DNA of 64,000 bases from Rugamonas sp. A1-17 (GTDB lineage Bacteria > Pseudomonadota > Gammaproteobacteria > Burkholderiales > Burkholderiaceae_D). Positions 49,311-58,590 of the stretch are shown here, piece by piece (the stretch's first letter is position 1; each line of letters opens with the position of its first letter). Location: assembly GCA_025548565.1 (NCBI GenBank), contig JAJLPB010000001.1:496001-560000 (forward strand). The letters are read 5' to 3'. The notes under the pieces are model-generated. The model did not search any database. It was not told the DNA's origin and was given only the letters and a program-made list of their open reading frames with translations. Made by a program: the position numbers and the translations under genes.

Positions 49311-50714
49311 TCAGGAGTGGGGGGCGGAGCGGCGCAGGTCCTCGAACACGCGGCGCGCGGCGTCGGGCAGCTGGCCCAGGTTGGCCGGCGTGGTGTCGGC
49401 GGCCGGCGCCGGCGCGGCCTGGGCGGCCGGCGGCACGCTGGCCTGGTGCTGCACCATGCGCGCGTGCACGGCGCGCGCCAGCGGCTTGAGCAGCGGCAGC
49501 CGCGCCAGCTGGTGGCGCAGGAAGAACGACAGCTTGGGCCGGCGGTTGATGTAGACCAGCGTCGCGCCCAGCAGGCGCTTGACGCGGCCCGTCACGGCGG
49601 CGCGCGCGCGGCGCGGCAGGCGGCGCAGCCAGCCGGCCGCGCGGCGCAGCAGGAATTTGCCTTCGCGCAGCGGCAGCGTCAGGCGCCACGACAGGCTGGC
49701 GTGGATCCCGGCCAGCGCCGCCTCGGCCGCGTCGGCCGCGGCCGCGCGCGCGTTCAGGTGCGGCAGTTGCTGCTCGGCCTGCTGCGCGCGCGCCTGCTCG
49801 GCGGCCAGGCGCTGGTCGAGCTGCTGGCGCTGCTCCAGATAGTGTTGACGGTCGTGCTCGCCACGCCGGGTCAGCTCCTCGGCGCTGGCGCGCACGCGCG
49901 CCAGTTCGCCCTCGAGCAGGTCGCCGCGCTCGCGCTGCGCCTCGAGCTGGGCGTACTTGTGCTTCCATTCCTCGACGTGGGCCAGGGCCCAGGTGCGCGA
50001 CGTCGCGGCCTCGGCCTCGGCGGCCGCGGTGCGCGCGCGCCACGCGTCCAGCGGAAAGCTCAGCGCATGGCCCTCGGCCAGCGTGAAGCCGTCGCCCGGG
50101 TGCGGCGGCAGTTGCAGCGCGGCCGCCAGCGCGCCGTGGCGCGGCGACACATAATAGTGCTTCCAGCCGTCGTGGTAGGCCAGCGTGTAGCCGGCCCGCG
50201 CCAGCGCCGGCGCGGCCGCGCGCAGCACCACGATCCACGGCTGCCAGCGCTCGAGGTCGAAGCCGGCCAGCACCGCGGCCGGGTCGGCGGTGCCGATGTG
50301 GACAAAGTGCAGCGGGCCGTCGACATGGGCGGCGCACACCTGGTCGAGCGTCTGCAGCGCGGCCTGGCGCAGCACCACCTCGTGTCCGGCCGCGCGGTAC
50401 TGCGCGGCCAGGCCGGCGTCCAGCGTCGACAGCGGCGTGTCCGGCACTTCATGGAAGGGCGCGCTGCCCGCCGCGGCCGCGGCCGCCAGCGGCAGGTTGA
50501 TGTCGGCCGGGCGGGCGATGCGCAGCCGGCGCAGGTGCGAGTGCGACGGCTCCAGGTTGACGCCGTGCCAGCCGCGCTGGTAGAACAGCTGGGTGGCCGA
50601 GCCGGCCAGCGGGTCGGCCGCGCCGACATCGAGGTAGCGGCCGTCGGCCACGTGGCCCAGCGCGCGCCACAGCAGCACGTCCTCGAAATTGACGGCATGG
50701 GAAGTCAGGCTCAT
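49311..50714 (-). CDS. FkbM-type methyltransferase with coiled-coil tail
   Basis: 467-residue protein. Residues about 1-190 resemble FkbM methyltransferases (YLDVGAADPLAGSATQLFYQ, GVNLEPSHSHL, VHIGTADP). A charged coiled coil (about 225-335) and a basic C-terminal region of about 130 residues follow. In ABC-type O-antigen systems methyltransferases or kinases cap the non-reducing end and couple to Wzt through a coiled-coil ruler. The domain order here fits such a cap-and-ruler protein. ATG 50714 overlaps the wzt stop (ATGA). Confidence 0.75.
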   Translation of the reverse strand: MSLTSHAVNFEDVLLWRALGHVADGRYLDVGAADPLAGSATQLFYQRGWHGVNLEPSHSHLRRLRIARPADINLPLAAAAAAGSAPFHEVPDTPLSTLDAGLAAQYRAAGHEVVLRQAALQTLDQVCAAHVDGPLHFVHIGTADPAAVLAGFDLERWQPWIVVLRAAAPALARAGYTLAYHDGWKHYYVSPRHGALAAALQLPPHPGDGFTLAEGHALSFPLDAWRARTAAAEAEAATSRTWALAHVEEWKHKYAQLEAQRERGDLLEGELARVRASAEELTRRGEHDRQHYLEQRQQLDQRLAAEQARAQQAEQQLPHLNARAAAADAAEAALAGIHASLSWRLTLPLREGKFLLRRAAGWLRRLPRRARAAVTGRVKRLLGATLVYINRRPKLSFFLRHQLARLPLLKPLARAVHARMVQHQASVPPAAQAAPAPAADTTPANLGQLPDAARRVFEDLRRSAPHS

Positions 50715-51946
50715 TGCGCCACTCCATAGTCGACGGCTATCTGCGGGTCGAGCCAGGTGCAACCCTCGAAATAGCTGTGCTTGAGGTTCATCACTTCGAA
50801 CACCAGCGCCAGGTCGCGCCATTCGTAGTTCTCGCCCAGGTGGTTGTCGCTGCTGTGCAGCGCGGTCGCCACCGAATAGCTGCCCGGCCCCAGGTTGAGC
50901 GGGAAGCGGGCGCGCAGCGTCAGGCGCTGGCCGGCGCGCAGGTCGGTCAGCGGCTGCAGCTTGTGGAAGGTGTTGGTGCCGAAAATGTTCTGGCCCAGCC
51001 GGTCCTTGATGCGGTAGCCCAGCGTCAGTTCCGGCAGGTCGGCGTGGATCGCCACCGTGATGCGCAGCGTGACGTCGCTGCCGACGCCGTGCACCTCGGC
51101 CGCCTCGCCGTCGTCCTTGAGCAGCGCGATGTGCTCGACCGTGGCCTGGCCGGTGCCGGAGATGGTCTGCACCTTGCCGTTGTCCAGCGTTTCCTGGCGC
51201 ACCGAGTCGCCTTCGCGCTCGGCCAGCATGGCGTTGTACAGGTCCATGATCTCCTCCGGCGTGCCCTCCTTGCTGACGCGGCCGCGGTCGAGCAGGATGG
51301 CGCGGTCGCACACCGACTGGATCGCGCCCTTGTCGTGCGAGACGATCAGCAGCGTGGTGCCCTCGGCGCGGAAGGCGCGGATGCGTTCAAAGCTCTTGTG
51401 CTGGAAGTAGGCGTCGCCCACCGACAGCGCCTCGTCGACGATCAGCACGTCCGGGCGGCGCGCGGTGGCCACGCTGAAGGCCAGCCGCATCTGCATGCCG
51501 CTCGAATACACGCGCACCGGCTGGTCGATGTATTCGCCGATCTCGGCGAAGGCCTCGATCTGCGGCATCAGCGCGTCGAGCTCGCCCACGGTCAGGCCCA
51601 GCAGCTGGCCCGCCATATAACAGTTCTGGCGGCCGCTGAAGTCCGGGTGGAAGCCCATGCCCAGCTCCAGCATGGCGGCCACGCGGCCGCCGATCTGGAC
51701 GCTGCCGACGGTGGCCGCGGCGGTGCCGGTGATCAGCTTGAGCAGCGTGCTCTTGCCGGCGCCGTTGATGCCGATGATGCCCAGCGCCTGGCCGGGGGCG
51801 ACGCTGAAGTTGATATCCTTGAGCACCCAGATGGTGTCGTGGCGCGGCCCGCGGGACGGCATCAGCCATTCCAGCAGGCGGGCGCGGTGGTTGGGGTAGC
51901 GGCGGTAGGCCTTGCCCAGGTTGTTGACGCGTATGCTGCCGTTCAC
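50711..51946 (-). CDS. wzt: O-antigen ABC transporter ATP-binding subunit Wzt
   Basis: 411-residue ATPase of the polysaccharide exporter. The nucleotide-binding domain (about 1-245) has Walker A GINGAGKST, the signature YSSGMQMRLAF and Walker B VLIVDEALS. The extra C-terminal domain (about 265-411, beta-sandwich, ending GCTWLDPQIAVDYG) is the carbohydrate-binding module that recognises the capped O-antigen end. Translation starts at GTG 51946, overlapping the wzm stop (GTGA). Confidence 0.94.
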   Translation of the reverse strand: MNGSIRVNNLGKAYRRYPNHRARLLEWLMPSRGPRHDTIWVLKDINFSVAPGQALGIIGINGAGKSTLLKLITGTAAATVGSVQIGGRVAAMLELGMGFHPDFSGRQNCYMAGQLLGLTVGELDALMPQIEAFAEIGEYIDQPVRVYSSGMQMRLAFSVATARRPDVLIVDEALSVGDAYFQHKSFERIRAFRAEGTTLLIVSHDKGAIQSVCDRAILLDRGRVSKEGTPEEIMDLYNAMLAEREGDSVRQETLDNGKVQTISGTGQATVEHIALLKDDGEAAEVHGVGSDVTLRITVAIHADLPELTLGYRIKDRLGQNIFGTNTFHKLQPLTDLRAGQRLTLRARFPLNLGPGSYSVATALHSSDNHLGENYEWRDLALVFEVMNLKHSYFEGCTWLDPQIAVDYGVAQ

Positions 51947-52743
51947 AGTTCGTCCACCATTTCTCCCGCGCGCTTGCGGAACAGTTGCATGCCCAGCAGG
52001 CACAGCAGGACTGCCAGCGCGACGGCCGGCAGCAGGGTGCCCCAGTCGGGCAGTGTGTGTTGCACCAGGATGTCCTGGTAGGCGCCGATCACCGGCGCCA
52101 TCGGATTCCACTTGAGCATGGCCCGCACCTCGGCCGGCAGCGCGGCGACCGGGTACACGACCGGGGTGAACCAGAACCAGAACTGCAGCGCGATGGTGAA
52201 GAACTGGCCGACGTCGCGGAAGAACACGTTGAGCACGGCCAGCACCATGCCCAGCCCGATCGCCAGCGCGATCTGCAGCGCCAGCACCGGCAGCAGGGCG
52301 GCGTAGAGCCAGCCGGGGAAGTTGTCCGAGACGATCAGGAAGGCGGTGAACAGGCCGAAGATGATGGCAAAGTTCAGCAGCGCGTTGGTCACCACGATGA
52401 TCGGCAGGCAGATGCGCGGGAAGCTGATCTTCTTGATCAGGCCGGCGTTGTCGATGAACACGGTCTGCGCGCGGGTGGTGATCTCCGCGAACAGGTTCCA
52501 GGTCAGCACGCCGGCGCACAGGTAGATGCTGTAGCCGAAGGCCGAGGTGTTGCCGGCCAGGCGGTTGTGCATCACCTGGGAAAAGATCACCGTGTAGACC
52601 ACGATCATGGCCAGCGGATTGAGCACGGTCCAGGCCGCGCCGAGGATGGAGTTGCGGTACTTGGACTGGAACTCGCGCTGCACGCTGCCGAGGATGAAGC
52701 CGCGGTAGCTGGCGATGTTGCGCAGGCGCCCCAGGATGATCAT
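51943..52743 (-). CDS. wzm: O-antigen ABC transporter permease Wzm
   Basis: 266-residue inner-membrane permease of the ABC-2 type with six helices, preceded by an amphipathic REFQSKYRNSILGAAW segment typical of Wzm/TagG. It exports the polyprenyl-linked polysaccharide together with Wzt. ATG 52743 is the family start; the frame stays open to 52836 without similarity. It is the first gene of the five-gene export operon. Confidence 0.94.
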   Translation of the reverse strand: MIILGRLRNIASYRGFILGSVQREFQSKYRNSILGAAWTVLNPLAMIVVYTVIFSQVMHNRLAGNTSAFGYSIYLCAGVLTWNLFAEITTRAQTVFIDNAGLIKKISFPRICLPIIVVTNALLNFAIIFGLFTAFLIVSDNFPGWLYAALLPVLALQIALAIGLGMVLAVLNVFFRDVGQFFTIALQFWFWFTPVVYPVAALPAEVRAMLKWNPMAPVIGAYQDILVQHTLPDWGTLLPAVALAVLLCLLGMQLFRKRAGEMVDEL

Positions 52744-52869
52744 GGTCGGGCTCCGGCGCGGCGGGGGAAGAGGGTGTTGTTGGTCATGGTTTGGGACGGT
52801 AGGGGGCGCCGCCGGGGCGGCGCGAAAAGCCGGCAATTATACACCAGGCCCCAGCGGGGACGGCGCGCG

Positions 52870-53625
52870 TCAGGAGCCCTCGACCAGCTTTTGCAGGGCT
52901 TGCGGGTCGACGATGATCAGGCGGTGAGTTTCTTTTTGAATAATGCCTTGCTGGGTCAGCGTGGTCAGCGCCCGCGTCACCGTTTCGCGGCTGGTGTTGA
53001 TCATGTTGGCGATGTCCTGGTGGGTCGGCAGGTTCTCCACCACCTCGGGCTGGCCCGGCTGCTGCGGCGGGGTTTTCATCTGCACCAGGTAGGTGTAGAT
53101 GCGGCGCGTGGTGTTGTTGATGCTGAGCAGGGAGCGGAACTCGGAATCGCGCTGGATCTTGGCGGCCAGGTGGCGCAGCATCAGGTTGGCCACCGACGGC
53201 GAGTGCGAGAACATGTGCAGCGCGGCCGGCGCCGGCAGGAAGGCCACCAGCACCGAACTCATCGCCACCACCGAGGCGGTGCGCTGGGAGCCGTTGATGA
53301 CGGCGATCTCGCCGAAGAAGTCGCCCGGGGCCAGCATGCGCAGGCCGATCGCGCGGCCGTCCTCGGTCACGTCGATCACCTGCAGCTGGCCGGCCAGCAG
53401 GAACAGCAGGCCGTCGCCGGCCGCGCCCTTGTGCAGCACCACGTCGCGCTTGGCGTACTGGCGGAAGCGCAGCTCGCCCTTGATGCGCTGCACCTCCTCG
53501 TCGTTGAGGCCGGCGAGCAGCGGGATTTTGCGCAGGTGCACCTGCACATTCTGCGTCGGTGCTTCGGTGCCGGCCGCGCTGTCGGCGGCCGGTGGTGGCG
53601 GTGCGGTGTCGGTCGGCTTGCTCAT
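52870..53625 (-). CDS. CRP-type cAMP-responsive transcription factor
   Basis: 251-residue Crp/Fnr regulator. A 28-residue Pro/Ala-rich leader precedes the cyclic-nucleotide-binding domain (about 30-140), whose phosphate cassette G105-E106 ... R115-T116-A117 matches that of cAMP-binding proteins. The winged helix (about 165-240) has the recognition helix SRETVTR (212-218), with R213, E214 and R218 equal to the E. coli CRP residues R180, E181 and R185 that read TGTGA. No FNR-type cysteines are present. Three TGTGA-N6-TCACA sites lie within 11 kb. It sits between the O-antigen operon and the cyclase cluster. Confidence 0.9.
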   Translation of the reverse strand: MSKPTDTAPPPPAADSAAGTEAPTQNVQVHLRKIPLLAGLNDEEVQRIKGELRFRQYAKRDVVLHKGAAGDGLLFLLAGQLQVIDVTEDGRAIGLRMLAPGDFFGEIAVINGSQRTASVVAMSSVLVAFLPAPAALHMFSHSPSVANLMLRHLAAKIQRDSEFRSLLSINNTTRRIYTYLVQMKTPPQQPGQPEVVENLPTHQDIANMINTSRETVTRALTTLTQQGIIQKETHRLIIVDPQALQKLVEGS

Positions 53626-53757
53626 AGGTCGGTGGTTTGCCGGCCATCGACGCTGCGATGGCAGTGATATTCCCTGTTCAAGTGTTACTTATACCCAATT
53701 TCTTGCTGCGCCGGGCGGATTGTTGCAGTTTGTTGCAGGTGGCGGCGGGGGCGCGCA

Positions 53758-54969
53758 TTACAAGCCGCTCCAGCGCCAGCTCAGCTGGATCTGGTGGCTA
53801 TCGTACTGGAAGATGGAAATATTTTCCCGGTTACGCACCTGGCGCCATTCCAGCTGCACGGTCTGGTCGCGCTGCAGCGGGTAGCTCAGCACGGCGCGCA
53901 GCACCAGGTTGTTCTGGTGGCGCGTCTGCTCGATCACGCCGGGCGAATACACCGCCCTGCCGCGCCATTGCTGGCCGACCAGCTCGAACTCGCCCTGCAG
54001 CCCGGCGCTGAGCATGTGGCGCGCGTACAGCCGCGCCGACAAGCCGCCGCGGTCGCCGCCGGGGCGGTCGCTGTCGCCATGGTCGTACTGGTAGCCCAGC
54101 GCCGCCTGCGCCTGGGTGCGGTCGTTGCGGTAGCCAAGCACGTTGCGCAGCTCGTAGGTGGCCGAGTCGAAATGGGTCAGCGTCTTGTAGCTGGTGTAGG
54201 ACACGCTGCCCAGCACGCCGAAGTCATAGCCCTTGGGCAGCGTCAGCGGCGGCGCGGCGCGCAGCTGCGCCTGCACCTGCTGCTGGTACAGCACGCCGCC
54301 CAGGGTCAGCATGCCCACCAGCGCCGAGCTGCGCATCTGCCAGCGCGCCGCCCGCCACGGGTGCTCGGCGCCGGCAAACAGCGAGGCCGAGTTGTAGGCC
54401 GACTCGTGGCGGTACTGGCGCGCGTGCACCTGGGCGAACACCAGGTCGCCCTCGGCGTCGAGCTCGCGCAGGTAGTCGCCCGACAGCACCTTGTAGTGGT
54501 CGGCGTGCGGCTTGTACTCGGGCAGCAGCTCGATCGGCAGGCCGTTGCCGTCGGTGTAGTAGGGGAAGCTGGCGCCCTGGTTGACGTTGCTGTCGTAGCC
54601 GTACGCCGCGCTCAGGCTCCACACGGACTGCGGCTTCCAGCGGTAGCAGCCCTGCAGGCGCTGCTGGGCGATGATGTCGCGGATGCCCTGCGGCGGCGCG
54701 AACTCGCGCTCGATGCGGGCAAACAGGGTTTCGGCGTCGCTGTTGCGGCCCAGCGCGCACTGCACCATGGCCAGGTCCAGCCATTCGCCGGCGTGGCGCG
54801 GCCCCTGGGCGATCATGCGGTCGAGGATCTGGCTGGCGTCTTCCTGGCGGCCGTCGGCGATCGACTGCATCGCCCTCAGATACAGGTCGTCCTCGGGCGG
54901 GGCCTGCTGCGCATGGGCCGCGCAGCTCAGCAATAATCCGCCCAGCAGGGCAGAAAGGCAATTCTTCAC
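53758..54969 (-). CDS. TPR-containing outer-membrane beta-barrel protein (Slam/DUF560-like)
   Basis: 403-residue exported protein. The signal peptide (about 1-21, ending AHA) is followed by a TPR-like helical region (about 25-105) and a beta-barrel (about 115-403) beginning with YGYDSNVNQG, a motif common in surface lipoprotein assembly modifier-like barrels, and ending in W as expected near the C-terminus (LSWRWSGL). Translation starts at GTG 54969, which overlaps the cyclase stop (GTGA). Coupling to the cyclase suggests a role in envelope sensing or in export of a surface protein. Confidence 0.75.
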   Translation of the reverse strand: MKNCLSALLGGLLLSCAAHAQQAPPEDDLYLRAMQSIADGRQEDASQILDRMIAQGPRHAGEWLDLAMVQCALGRNSDAETLFARIEREFAPPQGIRDIIAQQRLQGCYRWKPQSVWSLSAAYGYDSNVNQGASFPYYTDGNGLPIELLPEYKPHADHYKVLSGDYLRELDAEGDLVFAQVHARQYRHESAYNSASLFAGAEHPWRAARWQMRSSALVGMLTLGGVLYQQQVQAQLRAAPPLTLPKGYDFGVLGSVSYTSYKTLTHFDSATYELRNVLGYRNDRTQAQAALGYQYDHGDSDRPGGDRGGLSARLYARHMLSAGLQGEFELVGQQWRGRAVYSPGVIEQTRHQNNLVLRAVLSYPLQRDQTVQLEWRQVRNRENISIFQYDSHQIQLSWRWSGL

Positions 54970-56843
54970 AGCGCTCCTTCTTGTGGCGACCGCGGCGCCA
55001 GGGTGTACAGGGTAGTCGGGTGTTCCTTGCCGCGCAAGGTGGTCGCGCCGATGTGGCGCAGCTGGTGGCGGCGGCACAGCGCGGCGGTGCCGGGACCGAT
55101 GATGACGTCATAGGGCAGGTCGCGCGCCGCCGTTTCCAGCCGCGACGCCACGTTGACGCTGTCGCCGACCGCAGTATATATGCTGCGCGAGGCCGAGCCA
55201 AAATCGCCGGCCATGGCGCGCCCGCTCTCGATGCCGATGCGTACCCGGATCGGCGCCAGCCCCTGGCGCGCGCGCTTGCGGTTGAACTCGCGCATGCCGG
55301 CCAGGATGGCGGCGGCGGCGTCGAGCGCCTGGTCGGCATGGTCGGCCACCGGCAGCGGCGCGCCCCAGAAGGCCACCAGGCCGTCGCCGGTGAATTTGTC
55401 CAGCGTGCCGCGCGCCGCCAGCACCGGCCCGGTCAGGCAATCGAGGAAGGAGCGCGTGAGCTCGGCGGCCTGTTCCAGCGGCAGCGCCGACACGTGGCCG
55501 GTGTAGCCCTGCATGTCGGCGATCAGCGTGGTCACCTCGCAATGGCTGGGCTTGAGCGGATCGGCCAGGTTGTGGCGCAACAGCTCGTCGACCACGGCGT
55601 CGGCCACGTACTGGCGCAGCGTGTCGAGCAGGCGGCGCGACTGGCCCTGCGCCACCTGCCAGGCGAACGGCACGCCCACCGCCAGCAGGAACAGGTTGCT
55701 CAGCAGCGGGCCGCTGCCGGCGAACAGGGCGTCGTGCGGCACCATCAGGTAGGCCAGTCCCAGCCACAGCAGCGAGGCCGCGGCCAGCAGCGCGATATTG
55801 GCCAGCGCCGACTGGCGCGCCAGCGTGTGGACGCTCAGCGCGGCGGTGGCGGCGGCGAACAGCAGCGCGATCCAGCGGCCCGGCCAGGGCGCCGGCGCCA
55901 GGCCGGCGCGGGCGTCGAGCTGGGCCGTCAGCGCGGCCGCGTGCACCAGCAGGCCGCTGGTGGACGGCGACAGCGGCGTGGCGACCCGGTCGGCCAGGCC
56001 CAGCGAGGAGGAACCGACCAGCACCAGCTTGTCGCGCAGCAGCCCCGGCGGCGCCGACAGGTCGAGGACCATGCGGGCCGGGATCACCGCGTATGCTTCC
56101 CAGCTGCGGCTGTACGGCAGGCGGCGCAGGCCGTCGCCGCGCTGCAGGCCGCCGGTGGGGCCGCTGGCGGCCGGCGCGCTGCCGCCGCAGCAGTCGAGCA
56201 GGGCCAGCGACAGCGTCGGGAAGCGGCGGCCGTCGAACCAGGTTTGCATCGGCAGGTGGCGGATCACGCCGTCCCGGTCGGGAATGAAGCCGATGTTGCC
56301 GATGTGGGCGGCGCGCGCCAGGCCGGCGTGGTTGGCCACGTAGCCGCTGGCGACCACGGCGTCGCCGGGCCGGGGCGACGGCGTGCCGCCGGCCAGCTGG
56401 CCGACCCGCAGCGGCAGGTTGCCGTTGAAGTCGAACGCCTGCGGCAGCACCAGCGGGCCGTGCCGGGCCAGCATGGCCAGGCGCGTGTCGCCGGCGGCGT
56501 CGGCCGGTTCGGGCAGCACCAGGTCGAGCGCGACGCCGCGCGCGCCGTAGGCGCCCAGCAATTGCTCGACCAGGCTGGCGATGCGTTCGCGCGGCCACGG
56601 CCACGGGCCGAGCGCGGCCAGGCTGCCCTCGTCGACGTCGACCACCGCCAGCCGCAGCTCGGGCTGCGCCGACGCCTGCTGGCGCAGCACCTGGTCGCGC
56701 AGCCACTCGTCCGCGCTGGTCCAGCCCAGGCCGGCGGGCGGCCATTGGGTCCAGGCGGCCAGCAACACCGCCGCCAGCGAGATCAGGGCGCGCACGGCAG
56801 TCAGCGGCAGGGCGCGCAGGCGCGGCAAGGCTGTAAACTTCAT
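54966..56843 (-). CDS. CHASE2-domain class III adenylate cyclase
   Basis: 625-residue membrane cyclase. One helix (about 12-32), an extracytoplasmic CHASE2 domain (about 35-295), three helices (about 305-385) and a cytoplasmic class III cyclase domain (about 425-600). The two metal-binding aspartates are visible in LIADMQGYT and in FTGDGLVAFWG, and the transition-state Asn/Arg stretch is in GDSVNVASRLE. Adenylate rather than guanylate specificity is inferred from the CRP-type gene and sites nearby. It is divergent from the FecR gene, with a CRP site between. Confidence 0.9.
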   Translation of the reverse strand: MKFTALPRLRALPLTAVRALISLAAVLLAAWTQWPPAGLGWTSADEWLRDQVLRQQASAQPELRLAVVDVDEGSLAALGPWPWPRERIASLVEQLLGAYGARGVALDLVLPEPADAAGDTRLAMLARHGPLVLPQAFDFNGNLPLRVGQLAGGTPSPRPGDAVVASGYVANHAGLARAAHIGNIGFIPDRDGVIRHLPMQTWFDGRRFPTLSLALLDCCGGSAPAASGPTGGLQRGDGLRRLPYSRSWEAYAVIPARMVLDLSAPPGLLRDKLVLVGSSSLGLADRVATPLSPSTSGLLVHAAALTAQLDARAGLAPAPWPGRWIALLFAAATAALSVHTLARQSALANIALLAAASLLWLGLAYLMVPHDALFAGSGPLLSNLFLLAVGVPFAWQVAQGQSRRLLDTLRQYVADAVVDELLRHNLADPLKPSHCEVTTLIADMQGYTGHVSALPLEQAAELTRSFLDCLTGPVLAARGTLDKFTGDGLVAFWGAPLPVADHADQALDAAAAILAGMREFNRKRARQGLAPIRVRIGIESGRAMAGDFGSASRSIYTAVGDSVNVASRLETAARDLPYDVIIGPGTAALCRRHQLRHIGATTLRGKEHPTTLYTLAPRSPQEGAL

Positions 56844-57152
56844 GAAAAGAAAAATCTCACGCGACCGGGGCAAAAGTGTTTGTTAGTCAGCAAGTATAAC
56901 GTGATGTCCGGGGTGGCAATAGTACTAGTTGCACGGAGGCAGCAACGACCCGCCCTATTGTGTAACAAAATCGTGAGAAACGGTAACAGCGATGGCTAGC
57001 CGGCAATTCAGCCGCTACAGTGTAAGGTATGCGTTCTTCCTGCGCCTGCGGCATGGCGGCGCTGGCCGGTTTATCTGCTGGCGCATGTGACTGCCGTCAC
57101 AAGGAAATTTCCGTTATCAGCGGAAAATATCACTAAAGAAGGAGTATTGATT
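56844..57152. other. 309-base divergent region between cyclase and FecR genes
   Basis: Lower-GC regulatory spacer. It contains the CRP-type site at 57086-57101 and leaders for both genes. I see no small gene. Confidence 0.6.
57086..57101 (+). promoter_or_regulatory. CRP-type operator upstream of the FecR gene
   Basis: TGTGACTGCCGTCACA is a perfect TGTGA-N6-TCACA site. Its centre is 41.5 bases before 57135, where a start of transcription would fit the GAAAAT hexamer at 57123-57128. Confidence 0.75.
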
Positions 57153-58544
57153 ATGTGGACTCAACTATCGCCGTTTTCGTCGCTGCGCCGCTGGCACCGC
57201 CTGGCTGCGGGCGCGGCCTTGCTGGCATGCGGCGCGCTGGCCCAGGCCGGCGAGGCGGGCCGCATTGTCTTTGTCGCCGGCGAGGTGCACACCGACCAGC
57301 GCGTGACCGCGCTGAACGACGCGGTCCAGGAAGGCGCCGAGCTGAGCACGGGCAAGGACGGCTATGTTTATCTGAAAACCGCCGACGACGGCCTGTTGAT
57401 CCTGCGCCCATCCAGCCGTGCCCGCATTGTGGCCTACCATGTCGACCGCGTGGTGCCGGCCAATACCCACGTCAAGCTGGAATTGCTGTCGGGCGTGGCC
57501 CGCAGCGTGTCCGGCACGGCCGTGAAGCAGGCGCGCCAGAATTTCCGTTTCAATACGCCGGTGGCCGCCATCGGCGTGCGCGGCACCGACTTCACGGTGT
57601 TTACCGACCAGGAGACGTCCAGCGTGACGGTGCTGTCGGGCGCCATCGTGGTCAGCGGCTTCAGCGGCGCCTGCCTGCCGACCGGCGGCGGTCCGTGCGA
57701 CCATTCCACCAGCCGTGAGCTGGCTGCCGGCCAGGCTGGCCAGATGTTGCAGGTCAAGCGCGGCCAGGCGACGCCGCAATTGCTCAGCAGCGGCAGCGCG
57801 GCGCCGGACGCCGTGGCGCCGCCGCGCGGCGACGAGCCGAGCGGCAAGCCGGCCAGCGGCGGCCAGGCGCTCAGCGAGCCCGGCCTGGATGCGCAGAAAG
57901 CCGCGTTGCTGTTGCAGCAGACCCGCAACGTGCAGAAGAACGACGTGCCGGCGGTGGTCTTGCCGCCGGCCGAGATCGTCACCAAGGCACCCGATGTCCC
58001 GGTGGCGCCTCCGGTGACGCCGGTCACCCCGGCGGCGCCCGTGAGTCAGTTGGTGTGGGGGCGCTGGACGCCGGTGGCGGAGCAAGCCGCGACCATTGAC
58101 GCGGCGCCCTTGCTGGCCGATGGCGGCAAGCGGGTCGCGTACAACTCGTACTACACCATCATCCGCACCAAGGGGGCGGACTGGACGATTCCGCAGCAGG
58201 GTTCGGTGGGCTTCGTGCTGCGCGACAGCGAGGCGTTTGTGATGAACAGCGCCACGCAGCAAGCCAGCGCGGCCACCTTGCAGAATGGCCAGCTGCAGGT
58301 CGATTTCGACAAGCGCACCTTCAGCACCGGGTTTGATTTGCAGAGCGGCGGCGAGACATTTAAATTACAAGCCACGGGTGCTGTCGCCAACAGCGGTGAA
58401 TTAAGCGGCAATCTGCAGTTCGTTCGTCCCACCAATATGGCGGTCAGCGGTACGCTTGGCGCCAACAATAACGCGGCCTACATATTCTCGTCGCGGCTGG
58501 ACGATAAGCGCACCGCCAACGGCGCCACCTACTGGACCAAGTAG
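57153..58544 (+). CDS. FecR-domain periplasmic protein
   Basis: 463-residue exported protein. The signal peptide (about 1-33) is followed by a FecR domain (about 35-200) with AGEVHTDQ, the GKDGYVYLKTADDGLLILRPSSRARI strand series and the TPVAAIGVRGTDFTVF block. A Pro/Ala-rich linker and an unassigned beta-rich C-terminal domain (about 310-463) follow. FecR domains with CHASE2 cyclases recur together in proteobacteria; no FecI-type sigma factor is here, so it may signal to the divergent cyclase. AAGGAG (57139-57144) selects ATG 57153. Confidence 0.87.
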   Translation: MWTQLSPFSSLRRWHRLAAGAALLACGALAQAGEAGRIVFVAGEVHTDQRVTALNDAVQEGAELSTGKDGYVYLKTADDGLLILRPSSRARIVAYHVDRVVPANTHVKLELLSGVARSVSGTAVKQARQNFRFNTPVAAIGVRGTDFTVFTDQETSSVTVLSGAIVVSGFSGACLPTGGGPCDHSTSRELAAGQAGQMLQVKRGQATPQLLSSGSAAPDAVAPPRGDEPSGKPASGGQALSEPGLDAQKAALLLQQTRNVQKNDVPAVVLPPAEIVTKAPDVPVAPPVTPVTPAAPVSQLVWGRWTPVAEQAATIDAAPLLADGGKRVAYNSYYTIIRTKGADWTIPQQGSVGFVLRDSEAFVMNSATQQASAATLQNGQLQVDFDKRTFSTGFDLQSGGETFKLQATGAVANSGELSGNLQFVRPTNMAVSGTLGANNNAAYIFSSRLDDKRTANGATYWTK

Positions 58545-58562
58545 GGGATTGGCCCGCTCATT

Positions 58563-58590
58563 AAAATGCCGCCTTGGGCGGCATTTTTTT
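58563..58590 (+). terminator. Terminator after the FecR gene
   Basis: AAAATGCCGCC pairs with GGCGGCATTTT across a three-base loop and continues as a run of seven T. Confidence 0.9.

Noticed and set aside
46260-50729. Plus-strand open frame of about 1489 codons opposite the O-antigen glycosyltransferases.
   Set aside because: Antisense to well-conserved GT and FkbM-type genes; low-complexity composition typical of GC-rich shadows.
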